Of a DNA stretch of 64,000 nucleotides, positions 1 to 10,890 are shown in pieces. The notes below the pieces were generated by a model. The model was not told the DNA's origin, made no database searches, and saw only the letters and a list, made by a program, of their open reading frames with translations. The stretch covers positions 310,001-374,000 of the forward strand of contig MU839839.1 of assembly GCA_030411725.1 (NCBI GenBank). Reading direction: 5' to 3'. Origin of the DNA: Echria macrotheca (Eukaryota > Ascomycota > Sordariomycetes > Sordariales > Schizotheciaceae). A program made the position numbers and the translations under genes. Position 1 is the first letter of the stretch, and each line of letters opens with the position of its first letter.

Positions 1-147
1 CCGAATGCAGACGCAACCGCACAAGCTGGCGCCGCGACGACGGCGGCACCACCCACAAACGGGGACAGCTCCACGACATCGGCTGCAAATTCGGTGTCGG
101 CGAACTGGGTTGGCAACAATATGGCGCAGGCAAGTTTCTCCCCGTAA
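1..147 (+). CDS. C-terminal end of an unidentified protein (partial, runs off left edge)
   Basis: Frame 1 is open from the first base to a TAA at 145-147. It encodes a 48-residue tail rich in Ala, Thr, Ser, Asn and Gln, with a short motif NSVSANWVGNNMAQ near the end. Composition and codon choice (many C-ending codons) look like a disordered C-terminus of a fungal protein rather than random sequence. The other frames give Arg/Pro-rich shadow peptides. The body of the gene lies outside the window, so I cannot name it. A terminal exon of a transcription or RNA-binding factor would fit, but that is a guess. Confidence 0.45.
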   Translation, partial: PNADATAQAGAATTAAPPTNGDSSTTSAANSVSANWVGNNMAQASFSP

Positions 148-1467
148 CACGTCAACTGCACCCCCCGGGGCCGGCATCGTGGACTCAGACACGTGCACCT
201 AGCCGCTCGCGAATTCTGCACGGATTCTGACATTCCCGTGTCAGGAGAACGGGTTGGCGAAGAGGCATTCCTGATTTCCCAGCCTTATTGCCCATTGCCC
301 CACCATCTTTTCTCCCTTGAAAGCGTCCGATTTCCTGGCTGACATGGCCCCCTGCCGGCACGCGGTCTAGGCCCTCAGAGACCTCGCTAGGTATGACATG
401 ATTTCATCATCCGCTCTCATTTGTCGGTTCCAGTTTGTGGTTCCAAAATGCCATGGCAGAATCCCAAATCCGCATGTGGGGTCAGAAACGAGATTCCATT
501 CCCATGCTGCAAGCGACGGGGGCTGCAATGGCCGTGGTCGCTGCCGTCACTGCCGTCGCTGCCGCGGCCTCGATTCTAGACCTCGCGCATCCTCGTCGTG
601 CAAGTGCACGCACTGGAGGGGGGCCGCATGCTATTTATCGCTCGCACCAATGTCCTCTAGATGTTCATCTGTCTCACCGCCGCGACCACACCACTCTGGG
701 TGGAACGGTTGACGAGCTGGCCAGTGGTGAAGAGGCGCACGGGCTGGATGGAGCAAAATCAGCAGATATCTGCTTGAGGTTTGCCTATCCCGACGATCGC
801 ATGCGCCGTGTTGGGAAAGGTGGGGAGCAGCGCAGTGCTTGGCGCTGTCGGAATGGACCCTGGCGGTTCTTCGGCATCTTGGAACAGCTGGACCCTGAAA
901 ATCCCCCTCGCGCACACGGGTCAAGCAACATGTTTCGATGCCAGCTGCGCCAGCCTAGCAATGGGGTTTCTGCAGGGTCCTGCCAGAGATACCGTTCCCC
1001 AGAACAGTCCGCCCGGGTGGACGGCTGGGAAAGAGAGCACGATGCGACTGTCATCTCTCCTTGGGCCGCGTTCCGACGCTCTGCCCCTCCCCCACCGCGA
1101 AAAGCGCGTGATATGGTGCGTTGGCGGTCGGAGTCTCGTGGCCCTCTCCCACACACCAATACCGGAAGCCTATCGGCTGTTTTTGCCCGCGCGTCCTCTC
1201 TGCCGGTTTGGGGACGTCCTCGGGCAGGCATCGGTACCAGTGCTGTGGCGGACAAGTGTCTGGAGAGAAAGTCTACCGAGCGGTGTTTTCTTTCCGTCTT
1301 GCGGGGTACGGGTCGGACTGTTTCGTTCAATCTATCAATCGAGAGACTGTTATTTGGCCGGACGGGATGTGGTTGCGCAGTTTTCCAGGTTTATCACACC
1401 AAAAAAGTCACCACGCCTGCAACCCACGTATGGTCTACATACGCGCTAGAGGGACAAGGGAACACCA
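148..1467. other. Gene-free stretch, 1.3 kb
   Basis: Several GC-rich frames stay open here on both strands (the longest is about 346 codons on plus), but none shows a recognisable domain or steady codon bias. I treat them as chance ORFs. It probably holds the 3' UTR of the left gene and the promoter of the small ORF at 1468. Confidence 0.4.
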
Positions 1468-1740
1468 ATGAATAATCCGAGCATGAGGTTAAAAACAAGC
1501 GCACACACATATGCACACAACGCTAGGCTTTGCTGGTGTCTCGGACTGACTCGGGTTTTGACGATAATCAGGGGCGAACAGACTGCGAGCGCCCTCGAGG
1601 CGAGCCTGACCAACCTGGAGAGCAAGCTCGACGCCATTCTTGAATCGCTTGGTGTGCCGGCGGGGGAACACAACGATGTGGATGGTATGAGACAGGACGG
1701 TCAGGGAAAGGAGGCGGATGGCGGTGAGAAGAAGACTTAG
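1468..1740 (+). CDS. Possible small coiled-coil protein, two exons (1468-1487, 1572-1740)
   Basis: The segment after about 1572 reads as a compact heptad-like helix (EQTASALEASLTNLESKLD), followed by an acidic, Lys-rich tail and a TAG at 1738-1740. Joining 1468-1487 to 1572-1740 across an 84-bp intron gives a 62-residue protein in frame. The acceptor is good (CTGAC branch near 1546, then AATCAG). The donor GTTAAA is poor, so the first exon is uncertain and the real start may lie further upstream. The helix with regular Leu/Ala spacing suggests a small oligomerising or adaptor subunit. I do not recognise the family. Confidence 0.35.
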   Translation: MNNPSMRLKTSAHTYAHNARLCWCLGLTRVLTIIRGEQTASALEASLTNLESKLDAILESLGVPAGEHNDVDGMRQDGQGKEADGGEKKT

Positions 1741-2650
1741 GTATGGTGGTGTGGTGAGTGTTGTGGTTTAGAGGTTAGACGGGTAGACATCGACCTGGTG
1801 TTGATAGGGTAGACGGTAGACCTAGCCTCCTATACTTGACGTCTTTTATTCCTACAAAGCCTCGGATCTTATCTGCGGAGTTTGTGGTCGTGCTCCGTGA
1901 AAATACAGCCGACAGAAGAGAAAACTAGGTTCTAGATGACAATCAAGCGGCTCAAGTATACAGCGTAAATACCAGAAACCATTTGATCTTTCGCCTCGGA
2001 GGATGAGAGCATGAGAAGAGGGGAATCACTTACGGCAGATGTGAACCCTCCGGGATATACAGAACAACGAAAAGGCTATCCTTTAGCAGTGTTGTATTGG
2101 AATAAGAAGACAAAAGAGACACGGATGGCTCTCCTCGAAAAGCAACTCCGGACTCCGTATACCTCCTGCTCGGAAGGGAACTAATTGTTAGGCAGACACA
2201 TGTAAGCTGCAGATACGACACGTTGAATATGCCAGCCATGCCCGGGAAGGTGGGAGAAATAGATGGTTTTATAGGTCGGGGTGACTCTGGAGAGTCCCGA
2301 GAGGAGATGATCGGTGAAGTTGGACCCTGCGGAATAGCGGAATGGGGAGCGTCGAGGTAGTCTTGTATGGAATACCTTGTATGGAATACGCACGCGGTAC
2401 TGGTATGTATTGCCGGTGGCGGGTGATTCTGTTGAGAAATATGAAACATGGAGGAGGAAGGACATGGAGGATAATAGGAGATGCGGTGATAAGTGTTTTC
2501 TTTCTCATGTACAAGCGGATTGGGGGGGACGTGGTTCACACGAAATAGCTCAACTTCATATCCGCTCCGGGTGGGCATGAGAGTGAAACATCTCGAAGGA
2601 GAAAAATAGAATCTTAGAATCTGGAGCATTGGGTATCCTTCATCAGAGTA

Positions 2651-2676
2651 GGTATCATGGTATCATGGTATCATGG
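2651..2676. repeat. Short tandem repeat, 8-bp unit x3
   Basis: The unit GGTATCAT is repeated three times perfectly, followed by GG. It is intergenic, just past the 3' end of BRN1. Confidence 0.8.
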
Positions 2677-2772
2677 AAACCAGCGCACTCCGTCCCATCG
2701 ACATACACATTGACATATTCTTTATCCGCCAAGTTATTATCCCATCCCATAGGACAGGACGGTTAGCAACAT

Positions 2773-2777
2773 ACACA

Positions 2778-2812
<35 letters not shown>
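2773..2812. repeat. Compound dinucleotide microsatellite (AC)n(AG)n
   Basis: About eleven AC units run directly into about nine AG units. It is a plain microsatellite in non-coding DNA. Confidence 0.9.
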
Positions 2813-2813
<1 letters not shown>

Positions 2814-2977
2814 CAAAACATTTGTATAAAACAACGCCCCACAAGTAAACATCCCATCAAATGTAAACATACCAACAACACCCCTAACCCAACCGAACCC
2901 AACCCATCCAACCCATGCACGCACATTATACCCATCCCATCCCATCCATTCGTTCATAAAGCGCAATCCTAGTCACC

Positions 2978-5864
2978 TCATTCAACCCCAACCTCAGCCG
3001 TCCAATCCCTCCGAATCATCAACTCATCCAACCCCTCGGTCTTCTCAATCACCAGCCCCTTCTCGTTCGCGAGATGCAGAATCGAGATGAAACAAAAACT
3101 AGTCGAGATGTCGTCCATGATATGCTTCGGATACACCCTCTGCAGCCCGTTCATGACGTCGGTAAACTTGAGCACCGCATCTGCCGCCTGCTCCTTTTCT
3201 CCGCCGCCGGCGTCCTCCTCCCCTCCGGGCGTGGGCAGTCTCGATCGTTCTGCCTCTTCTTGTTGTCCCTGTTTTTTTGATCAGTATACAGTTATCCAGT
3301 GTGTGTCACATGGGAGTTAGGGGTTTGGTATGGCATACCTCCTTCTTTTCCAACCCCATCCCCCTCCAAATCTCCTCCTTCAACCTCCTCACATCGACCT
3401 TCTTCGCCACCCTAGCATACTGCACATACTCAGGCCGGACCCGCCGGCTCTGCGTGACCAGCATCGTCCCAAACGCCAGATCCGCCGGGTTCGTGACCGT
3501 CAGCCCGCCAAAAGCACCCGTCATGCCCACCTCGGTGATGCCGCCACCAGCATCAGGGCCGGGCGTGAAGTGCTCCCTTGCGTCGGCGAACTCGTCCATG
3601 TCCTCGTCGTCGTCGTCACCGCCGCCAGCGAAGGGCAGCCCGTCGTCCTGGAAGAAGTTGGCGTCGTAGTCGCCCTGCACCTGTGTCGTCGTGTCGTCTG
3701 CGCCTGCGCCCCCTCCGTTACCAGATGTCCCGTCGCCGCTGCAGCCGCTGGGGATGGGCGCTTTCTGGGATGCCCAGAACGCCTCGTCCATCTCGCCTTC
3801 GGGGATGTCGTTTGGCTGGTGGCCGCCGTCGCCGCCGGCAGACCCGAAAACGGATGCGGACCGGGACGAACCGCCTAGTCGCCTGCGGCCGAGGCGGGCC
3901 TTGGGCTTGAGGAAGAGGCTGAGTAGTTGCTTGGAGCTGAAGTGTCTGTCGTCCGGCAGCAGATTGCGCGACTTGGACTTCCAATCCTTCTTGGGCAGCG
4001 AGATGGCCGTGTTGGTTGATGCCTGTCCATAAATCACCTCGGCGAGGGCCGGGTCGAGCGGCCCCATAAAGTCAATCTCGAACGGTTGTTTCTCTTTGCG
4101 CTGTCTGGCTGGCCCGTCGGTGGGTTTGTTGACGTCCTTGATCTTCCGGATGCGCCAGTGCTCGGCGCTCGTCCAGTTCTTCTGAAGTGCTTGGTCAAAA
4201 TAGCTCAGGATATCCTCGTGCACCTTGTCGGCCTTTTGTGAGTGCGTCATGGACACCATAAAGTCGGCCCCTGGGTTCTGGCCGTTGTGGTCCAGCATCA
4301 GGTCGATGCCCATGTCGCCGGCGTCGCCATCGCCTCCACCGTCACCGCCCAGATTTAGACCAGCGTCGAAGACGCGCAGCATCTGCGGCTCCAGCGCGGC
4401 TTCACGAGCCCATGCCTCGCCGCCCTCGCCGAAGTTGACATCAGCTCCGAGATCGAAGGCACCCAGTCCGTCTGTGTCGTCGAAACCAAGCGGATTCTCC
4501 TCGTCGATAAACATGCCTGACTTATCCCCGATACCTGGAGTCTTCTCCTTGTCCTCGCGCCAGTCCTCTGGAGCGCGCAAGAATGGGATATCCAGGGAGC
4601 CGGACGGGTCACCGAGGTCGAACGTCTTGAGAGATGGGCAGACATCCATCTGGTCGAGGCGGCTGAGATCGCCGAAGAAACGGGCGCCGAGTGAGGCAAC
4701 ATCAATCTCAATATCCTCGTCATCTTCGGGCTCCTCAGGCTTCTCCGTCTCGGCAGCCGAGATGTCCATCTCGTCGACGTCTTCATCATCCTCGGTGGTC
4801 GCATCGCGATGCTTGTCCTTTTTGGCCGGGGCCGATGCATCGTTGGCATCATCACTGCTATCAAAAACAATACGGCCCTGTGAGTCAATCATCAGGTGGT
4901 TGAGGAGCAGCCCCTTGGCACCGCCCTCATCAAAGTCTGCCGAAGCTTTCTTGAAGAGCGGGTCAACGGCGAACTCCAGCTCCAGCTTTTTTAGCTGCAA
5001 CGAAGCAAAAGATGGCGCCAAGGTTGCCTCGGACGACCTTTGGGTCTGCGACATGTTAGATGGCGAGCTGAACACCCAGCAGAGACAATTACCTTTTTCC
5101 TTGGCTTCTTGACAACATTGCCATCCGCATCTACCTCTTCCTCTTCCTCGTCCTCCCCATCCTCGCGGTCCTTTTTGCTCCCTCGGCTATCGGCCAGACC
5201 GCTAAGCAGCTTCCCTGTCTCGGTGGCGACGCTGTCTATCCTGCTGGTATAGATCTTGACGCAGCCGTCGAGCGTGCAGCTGGCCTTTTGGAAGTTGACG
5301 CCGTCGCCCTCCTTGAGCAGCGACATGTCGTGGAAATAATCGATGAGGGCAAAGTTCCACGAGTTGGCCGCGTTGATCTTGTTGTCGGTCGCCATCTTCA
5401 TCCACTCCTCGAAGTTGGCCAGCAGCGGCGGCACGCGCTTCATAGGCGTCACGGCCGTCCCGCCCACCACGAACCGGCTGCCGTCGTCCTTATCGGCGTT
5501 GCTGTTGTCCTTGCGCGGGCGCGGGGTGCGCGGGTTGGATCCGGGGGAGGATCCGGCATTTTCGAAGTCGTTCAGGGCGATGCTCTTGCGCGCCGGAGTT
5601 CCTGTCGCCGCCGCCTTGAGCTGGTTGATCTGGGCTTCGTGCAGCACCTTGCGGCCGTGCGACCGACGTGCCTTTTCCTCTGCATCGTCGTTGAGGGGGA
5701 TTCTAGGAGAAAAGAGTTAGAATGCGACAATGGGCGATGGGCGCCCGACGCGATTGAAATGGGATGCAAACGCACTTGACGGGCGATTTGAACGGCGACG
5801 CCGCCAGGGAGCCAGAGGCCACCCTGCTTCCGCTCCTCCGCGGTGCCTGCGCTACTCGCGGCAT
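2978..5864 (-). CDS. BRN1: Condensin complex subunit 2 (kleisin, Brn1/Cnd2/CAP-H)
   Basis: This is the kleisin of condensin, which bridges the Smc2 and Smc4 heads and recruits the HEAT subunits for mitotic chromosome compaction. Exons on minus: 5864-5776, 5702-5093, 5045-3339, 3268-2978, with introns of 73, 47 and 70 bp, giving 898 residues. Family hallmarks visible are the N-terminal block IPLNDDAEEKARR, the helix block NFEEWMKMATDNKINAANSW with the following LIDYFHDM, the block LDGCVKIYTSRIDSVATETG, and the C-terminal winged-helix region ending in HIMDDISTSFCFISILHLAN. The middle is acidic and low-complexity, as usual for kleisins. I start at 5864 (MPRVAQAPRR). An upstream in-frame ATG at 6005 would add 47 residues before the first intron. 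It is divergent from CDC6. Confidence 0.95.
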
Positions 5865-6308
5865 CGTTGTTGTGGGTGCTGTGGTCGTGGTGAAGTTGCG
5901 ATGCCGGGTTGTCGCATTTGCGCTGCGGGTTGCGATTTTTGCGAAGTCCAACTGTTTGTTTACTTTCGCCCGCTTGTCGTTCGTTGCGCCCCGCGCTTGG
6001 TCCATGCGCAGGGGAAGCGGGCCCACGTGCTGAAAAAAAAGCCACACTCGTCAGCCACAGACACGCGACGCCAGCCCCATCAGTTTTTAATTGAAACGCG
6101 CTTCTGCGCGACTTCGCGCCCCACTATCTACGCGCCTCGCGTTCAACCCACGGCAGGGGCCGGCCAAGCACGACCCGCTCTTGAACAATGCGGTGCCCAG
6201 TGCTTCCTTCCACACCACACAACCTCGTCCACTTCCACCAGGTGCGACTTCCTGTTTTCTCTCCACCATCGTCGTCGTCGTCAATTGTACCTGCTGTCGA
6301 TAAAAACA
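5865..6308. promoter_or_regulatory. Shared divergent promoter of BRN1 and CDC6 with ACGCG motifs
   Basis: The 444 bp between the two start codons contain ACGCG at 6063-6067, 6096-6100 and 6130-6134, the same motif on minus at 6138-6142, and an E2F-like TTCGCGCC at 6113-6120. ACGCG is the core of the MluI cell-cycle box bound by the fungal MBF/DSC1 complex, which controls G1/S genes including cdc18/CDC6 in yeasts. Co-regulation of condensin and licensing genes here is my inference. The longer BRN1 start at 6005 would shorten the region but leave all motifs non-coding. Confidence 0.55.
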
Positions 6309-8308
6309 ATGGCAGCCACAACCTTGGGAAAGAGAACCCGGAGTTCTCGAGCAACGGGTATGTTACACTTGGCGCTAAGCTTGTCAAAATCTGCAGCCAA
6401 AACTGACGGACCGTTCCTTCTACAGCACCGGATCCCGCACTTGAGCAGCCTTCGAAACGCACGAGACGGTCCGCCAGAGGAGATGTTGCCAGTGCCAAGG
6501 TCACATCGATCCTCGCCGACGTGATCGAGGACGAGGAGAACCAAGATCCCTCGACCGAGTCCCAAGAGTCGGACGAGCCTGTCGACCCCTCGCCCACCAA
6601 GCTGCCGGTCTCGAGAAGGACCTCAATCGCCAGTACTGCCCGCAGCGACGTGCCTGTCACGCCTTCGACTCCCCGCCATTACGATGTGTTCGCCAAAGCG
6701 ACCTCGACGCCGCGCCACCGCGTCATGTCGGTCGGCAAGCTCTCGCGACGGCTCACCCCGCAGACGCCCCTCACGCCCAGCGCCCAGCAGACAGTCTATC
6801 ATCAGGCGCGCCAGCTGTTCTCGAGGAGCGCGGACCCGGGCCAGCTCATCGGACGGGATGAGGAGCGCGGGCAGTTGAAGGCCTTCCTCGACCGTTGCGA
6901 CACGGCTCATCCTGGCGGCTGCCTGTACGTTAGCGGACCACCTGGCACCGGCAAGAGCGCCTTAGTCAACGAGCTTACGCAGGAGACGGTTGTCAAGTCA
7001 ACGCACATCCGAAAGGCATACATCAACTGCATGAGTGTCAAGTCGTCCAAAGATTTGTATCTCACGCTATTTGACCTGCTGGGCGGAGAGCCGGATATGT
7101 CCGAGACCGACGTTGTCAACGCCCTGCGCAAGATGTTCCTCCCCAAGAAGAAGACCGAAGACGTCTTCATTGTTATCCTGGACGAAATCGACCACATTCT
7201 TACTCTGGACCTGGAGAGTCTGTACCGCATCTTCGAGTGGTCCCTACAAAAGACGTCGCGCCTCGCCCTCGTCGGCATCGCCAACGCCCTTGATCTCACC
7301 GACCGTTTCCTGCCCCGGCTCAAGTCACGAAACCTCAAACCAGAGCTCCTCCCGGTGTTGCCTTATACCGCTCAGCAGGTCAAGCGGATCATCACGACGC
7401 GGCTGCGCAGTCTCCTGCCCGAGGGAACCACAACAGCGCCCGACTTTATCCCCTTCTTCCACCCCGCCGCCATCGAGCTGTGCTCACGAAAGGTTTCAAC
7501 CCAGACCGGCGACCTGCGCCGCGCCTTCGAGGTCTGCCGCCGCGCCCTGGACCTGGTGGAGACCGAAACGCGCATCAAGTTCGAAAACGAAATCAAGGAG
7601 CAGGAGCTCCAAATGAGCCCGTCCTCCCGCAGAGTCCTCGGCGAGAACCGCAACCTCGCCACCACCCCCCGGAGCAGCAGCAGCAGCAGCTCCATGTCCC
7701 TCGCCAAGGCGCTCCAGAGTCTGACGGTGGAAACCGCCCCGCGCGTCAGCATCGCACACCTAAACAAAGTCACCGCCGCCGCGTTCAGCAACGGCACAAG
7801 CCAGCGTCTCAAGACACTCAACCTCCAGCAGAAAGCGGCGCTGTGCTCGCTCGTGGCCATGGAGAAGCGGAACCGGAACCGCGCGAATGTGTCCTCCTCC
7901 TCCTCCTCCGTCCTCCCGGCGACGCCGTCCAAGACAAACATCACCGCGGCGCCCACGGTGAAAGCCCTCTTCGAGGCCTACTGCGTCCTCTGCACGCGCG
8001 ATTCGGTGCTGCATCCCCTCTCTGCGTCGGAGTTTCGGGAAGTGGTCGGCAGTCTGGAGACGTTGTCGCTCATCACGCCTGTGGATGGGCGGACGGGGTC
8101 GTTTGTGGCTCTGCAGGCTCCCGGGAGCGGGAGCGGAAGGGGACGCAAGAGGAAGGATGTGTTTGGGGGGGCTTCGGCGTGTGGGTTGATTGGGGATGAT
8201 AAGCGGGTTGCTAGCTGTGTTGGGGAGAGGGAGATGGAGGGTGCTGTTGACGGGACGGGGGCGGGGATTCTGGGGGCTATTTTGAGCGGGGAGGCTCTGG
8301 ATTATTAG
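6309..8308 (+). CDS. CDC6: Replication licensing AAA+ ATPase Cdc6/Cdc18
   Basis: Cdc6 loads the MCM2-7 helicase on ORC-bound origins. Exons 6309-6357 and 6426-8308, with a 68-bp intron, encode 643 residues. An N-terminal tail of about 130 residues carries basic stretches and many TP/SP sites (VTPSTPRHYD, TSTPRHRV, RLTPQTPLTP), as expected for CDK-dependent destruction. The AAA+ core follows, with Walker A GPPGTGKSALV near residue 186 and Walker B VILDEIDH near residue 266. A Ser-rich linker and a C-terminal winged-helix domain (KALFEAYCVLC, FREVVGSLETLSLI) complete it. The absence of a BAH domain and the short N-terminus argue for Cdc6 rather than Orc1. Confidence 0.93.
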
Positions 8309-9153
8309 GTTTTGTCTTTTGTTGCTGTGTTTTTGTTTGCATTGCGGGGGAGCATGGCATGGCATGGCATGGCGGTGTTTTGGTGTTGGGCTTGATTATT
8401 GTATTATGGGTGTACTCTGGATGGCTCACCGGTGTTTCTGCGGTTGTGGCAGGAAGGGTGGATACGATGAGATGGGATTGGGGGAGGGTATGTGTACTCC
8501 AAAGAGCCGGCTGGCTCGTGTGGTCCACGAATGGACTGCTCCTGTGGACTCTTTAATACAGGACATGACTACTACTAGATGGTAGAAATAACTCAGCAGA
8601 GTGTCGACGGCTATCAAAGGTTGTTTATTCTATGGAGCAAACTACAGAGACTGAGACTACCTGTGGAAAACTAAGCTCTCTGCAGGAAAGGAATCTTGTG
8701 TGTATATTGGAGTAAGACCTGGCCCACTCAGCTCTTCCTGGGCCAAGTCATATATCTATCTGTTCTGCTACACTGACTTGGTTGGCTCTAAATAGCTTCA
8801 TCCGTTTGATCTGGTCAGCACGGATTAAGGCGTTCTGATTAACAGGATATCTCGAGCGGAAGGAGCCTGTCTATCAAACTCCAGACTGTCCTGTCTTGGG
8901 GTCTCGACTTCATATCGTCACACTGCACCGGCAACATCCACCACATACACACACACACACACACACAACAAGACTAGACGTCACCACGCACCCTGTAAGG
9001 GAAAACAATCTAATAATTCCCCAATAACCACAATCCGCTTCTACCATTCTGTAACTTTGCTCGCCTGCTAACTTATGTAGATACAAATTGTCCGTCTCAT
9101 CTCAACCCCTTACCAAATTATCCCCCTCCCACCACCTCTCCCCTACATAATAC
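8309..9153. other. Intergenic between convergent CDC6 and the dehydrogenase gene
   Basis: No gene seen. It holds four head-to-tail copies of the pentamer GGCAT/ATGGC at 8352-8373 and an AC microsatellite at 8947-8969. It should carry both 3' UTRs. Confidence 0.5.
8947..8969. repeat. Dinucleotide microsatellite (AC)n
   Basis: About eleven AC units in a row in non-coding DNA between two converging genes. Confidence 0.9.
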
Positions 9154-10890
9154 TCAAGAATGCGTAGGCATAGCAACATCAGCCCTCCTACTGACCGCAT
9201 CGGTGCCCGCCCAGTGACTCGTGACCGTCTTCGTCTGCGTATAAAAGTTCACGCCGGGCCGTCCATAAAACGTGCTCGCCCCGCCGCCCGCAATGCTCTT
9301 CTTGTTGCCGGTAAAGCTAAACATGGGCAGCGGCACCGGGATCGGGACGTTGATGCCCACCTGTCCGGCCTCGATCCGCCTCCTGAAATCCTCCGCCGTC
9401 GGGCCGGAGCGCGTAAAAATCGCCACGCCGTTGCCGTACTCGTTCCCGTTGATCAGGTCGATGGCCTCGTCGAGCGTGTCGACATTCAGACAGACCAGGA
9501 CCGGGCCGAAGATTTCCTCCCGGTAGCACTTCATCTCGGGCGTGACGTTCGAGATGATGGTGGGCGCGATCCAGTTGCCGTTGGGATACTTGGGCGGCGC
9601 GAACCCGCGGCCGTCGAGCAGGATCGTGGCGCCCTCGGCCTCGGCGCTGGCGATCAGCCCTTCGATGCGGGCCTTGCTCTGCGGGCTGATGACCGGCCCT
9701 AGGTCGGCGCCGGGCTCGAAGCCGCCGTTGACCTGCAGCCCCTTGGCCCGCTCGGCCAGCTCGGGCAGCCACTCCTTGGTCTCGCCGACCATGACGAGCG
9801 TCGAGAGCGCCATGCACCGCTGGCCGGCAGCGCCGAAAGCCGCACCGACGACGGCGTTGAGGAACTGGTTCTTGTTGCAGTCGGGCAGCACAGCCGCATG
9901 GTTCTTGGCTCCCAGATTCGCCTGGACACGCTTGCCGTTGGCCGACCCGCGCGCAAAGATATACTCACCCGCCTTGTTGCCACCCACAAAACTAACCGCC
10001 TTGATGGCCGGCTCGTCCAGGATGAAATTGACGGTGCGGTGCGCGCCATGCACGACATTCACCACGCCCTCGGGGAATCCCGCCTTCTGCACCAGCTCGG
10101 CAAGTATCATGGCCGCACCCGGGTCCCGCTCCGACGGCTTGAGGATCAGCGTATTCCCCGTGACCGTGGCGATAGGAATACACCACAGCGGAATCATGGC
10201 CGGGAAGTTAAACGGACAGATGGCCGCCACAACCCCCAGCGGCTCGCGGTACGTCCGCGTCTCCATGTCTTTCGCAACCTCGAGCACCTCGCCCTTGAGC
10301 AGCTCGGGCGCGGCACACGCCGCCTCGGCCACCTGCAGGCCGCGGAGCACGTCGCCCTTGGCATCGGCAAACGTCTTGCCCTGCTCGAGCGTGATGCTCG
10401 CCGCCAGCCGGTCCCAGTTCTCGCGGATCAGCGCGACAAACCTGAACATGATGGCCTGGCGGTGCAGCACGCTCGTGGCCCGCCACGACTCGAACGCTTT
10501 CTGTGCCGACGCGACAGCCGCACGCAGCTCCTCATCCGTGTTCTGCGGCACTCTTGTAACTAGATTGTTCGTGGCCGGGTCGTGCAGGTCGATGAACTGC
10601 GTCGTCGACGACCGCACGAACTGATTGTCGACAAACCATGGCGTGTCCTTGACCTCATCGATCTTGTCGTGCGTTGTCGGGTAGCTCGTGGCCGTGCTCG
10701 CGAGACCAGCAGCGGCGGCAGATGCTGGACGGAGGTGCTGGGCCGTGGCGTGTATCCTCCGGACCGCCGCGGCCGAGTTGTTGGACGACGACGACGGCAT
10801 TCTCGACGATGCAACGCAGCGGAGGGCGGATAGGGATCGTGGGGAGCTGGTGGCCGAGAGGGAGGCAGCTCGGGATGCGAATCGACGCAT
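9154..10890 (-). CDS. Methylmalonate-semialdehyde dehydrogenase (acylating), mitochondrial
   Basis: This ALDH6-family enzyme converts methylmalonate or malonate semialdehyde to propionyl-CoA or acetyl-CoA in valine, thymine and beta-alanine breakdown in the mitochondrial matrix. It is a single intronless frame. I chose the ATG at 10890 (MRRFASRAASL), giving 578 residues with an Arg/Ser/Ala-rich targeting leader of about 50 residues. An in-frame ATG at 10953 would add 21 residues. Visible hallmarks, numbered from the 10953 frame, are PFNFPAMIPLW at 247, LKPSERDPGA at 271, the Rossmann block SFVGG at 321, and the catalytic Cys380 in GQRCMALST. The GAKNHAAVLPD block is typical of the CoA-dependent subfamily, which lacks the general-base Glu of other ALDHs. 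Confidence 0.93.
   Translation of the reverse strand: MRRFASRAASLSATSSPRSLSALRCVASSRMPSSSSNNSAAAVRRIHATAQHLRPASAAAAGLASTATSYPTTHDKIDEVKDTPWFVDNQFVRSSTTQFIDLHDPATNNLVTRVPQNTDEELRAAVASAQKAFESWRATSVLHRQAIMFRFVALIRENWDRLAASITLEQGKTFADAKGDVLRGLQVAEAACAAPELLKGEVLEVAKDMETRTYREPLGVVAAICPFNFPAMIPLWCIPIATVTGNTLILKPSERDPGAAMILAELVQKAGFPEGVVNVVHGAHRTVNFILDEPAIKAVSFVGGNKAGEYIFARGSANGKRVQANLGAKNHAAVLPDCNKNQFLNAVVGAAFGAAGQRCMALSTLVMVGETKEWLPELAERAKGLQVNGGFEPGADLGPVISPQSKARIEGLIASAEAEGATILLDGRGFAPPKYPNGNWIAPTIISNVTPEMKCYREEIFGPVLVCLNVDTLDEAIDLINGNEYGNGVAIFTRSGPTAEDFRRRIEAGQVGINVPIPVPLPMFSFTGNKKSIAGGGASTFYGRPGVNFYTQTKTVTSHWAGTDAVSRRADVAMPTHS

Larger units (their letters stand above)
1741..2977. other. Gene-free stretch between convergent ends, with simple repeats
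   Basis: No credible coding frame. It contains three head-to-tail copies of an 8-bp unit GGTATCAT (2651-2676) and a compound AC/AG microsatellite (2773-2812). It should carry the 3' UTRs of the small plus-strand ORF and of BRN1. Confidence 0.5.

Noticed and set aside
435..1475. 346-codon open frame on plus
   Set aside because: Arg/Ser/Pro-rich translation without domain or bias, open frames on the other strand too. Typical of GC-rich non-coding DNA.
2030..2629. 199-codon frame on minus
   Set aside because: Low-complexity, Ser/Pro/His-rich and lies in AT-rich intergenic DNA with no homologous feature.
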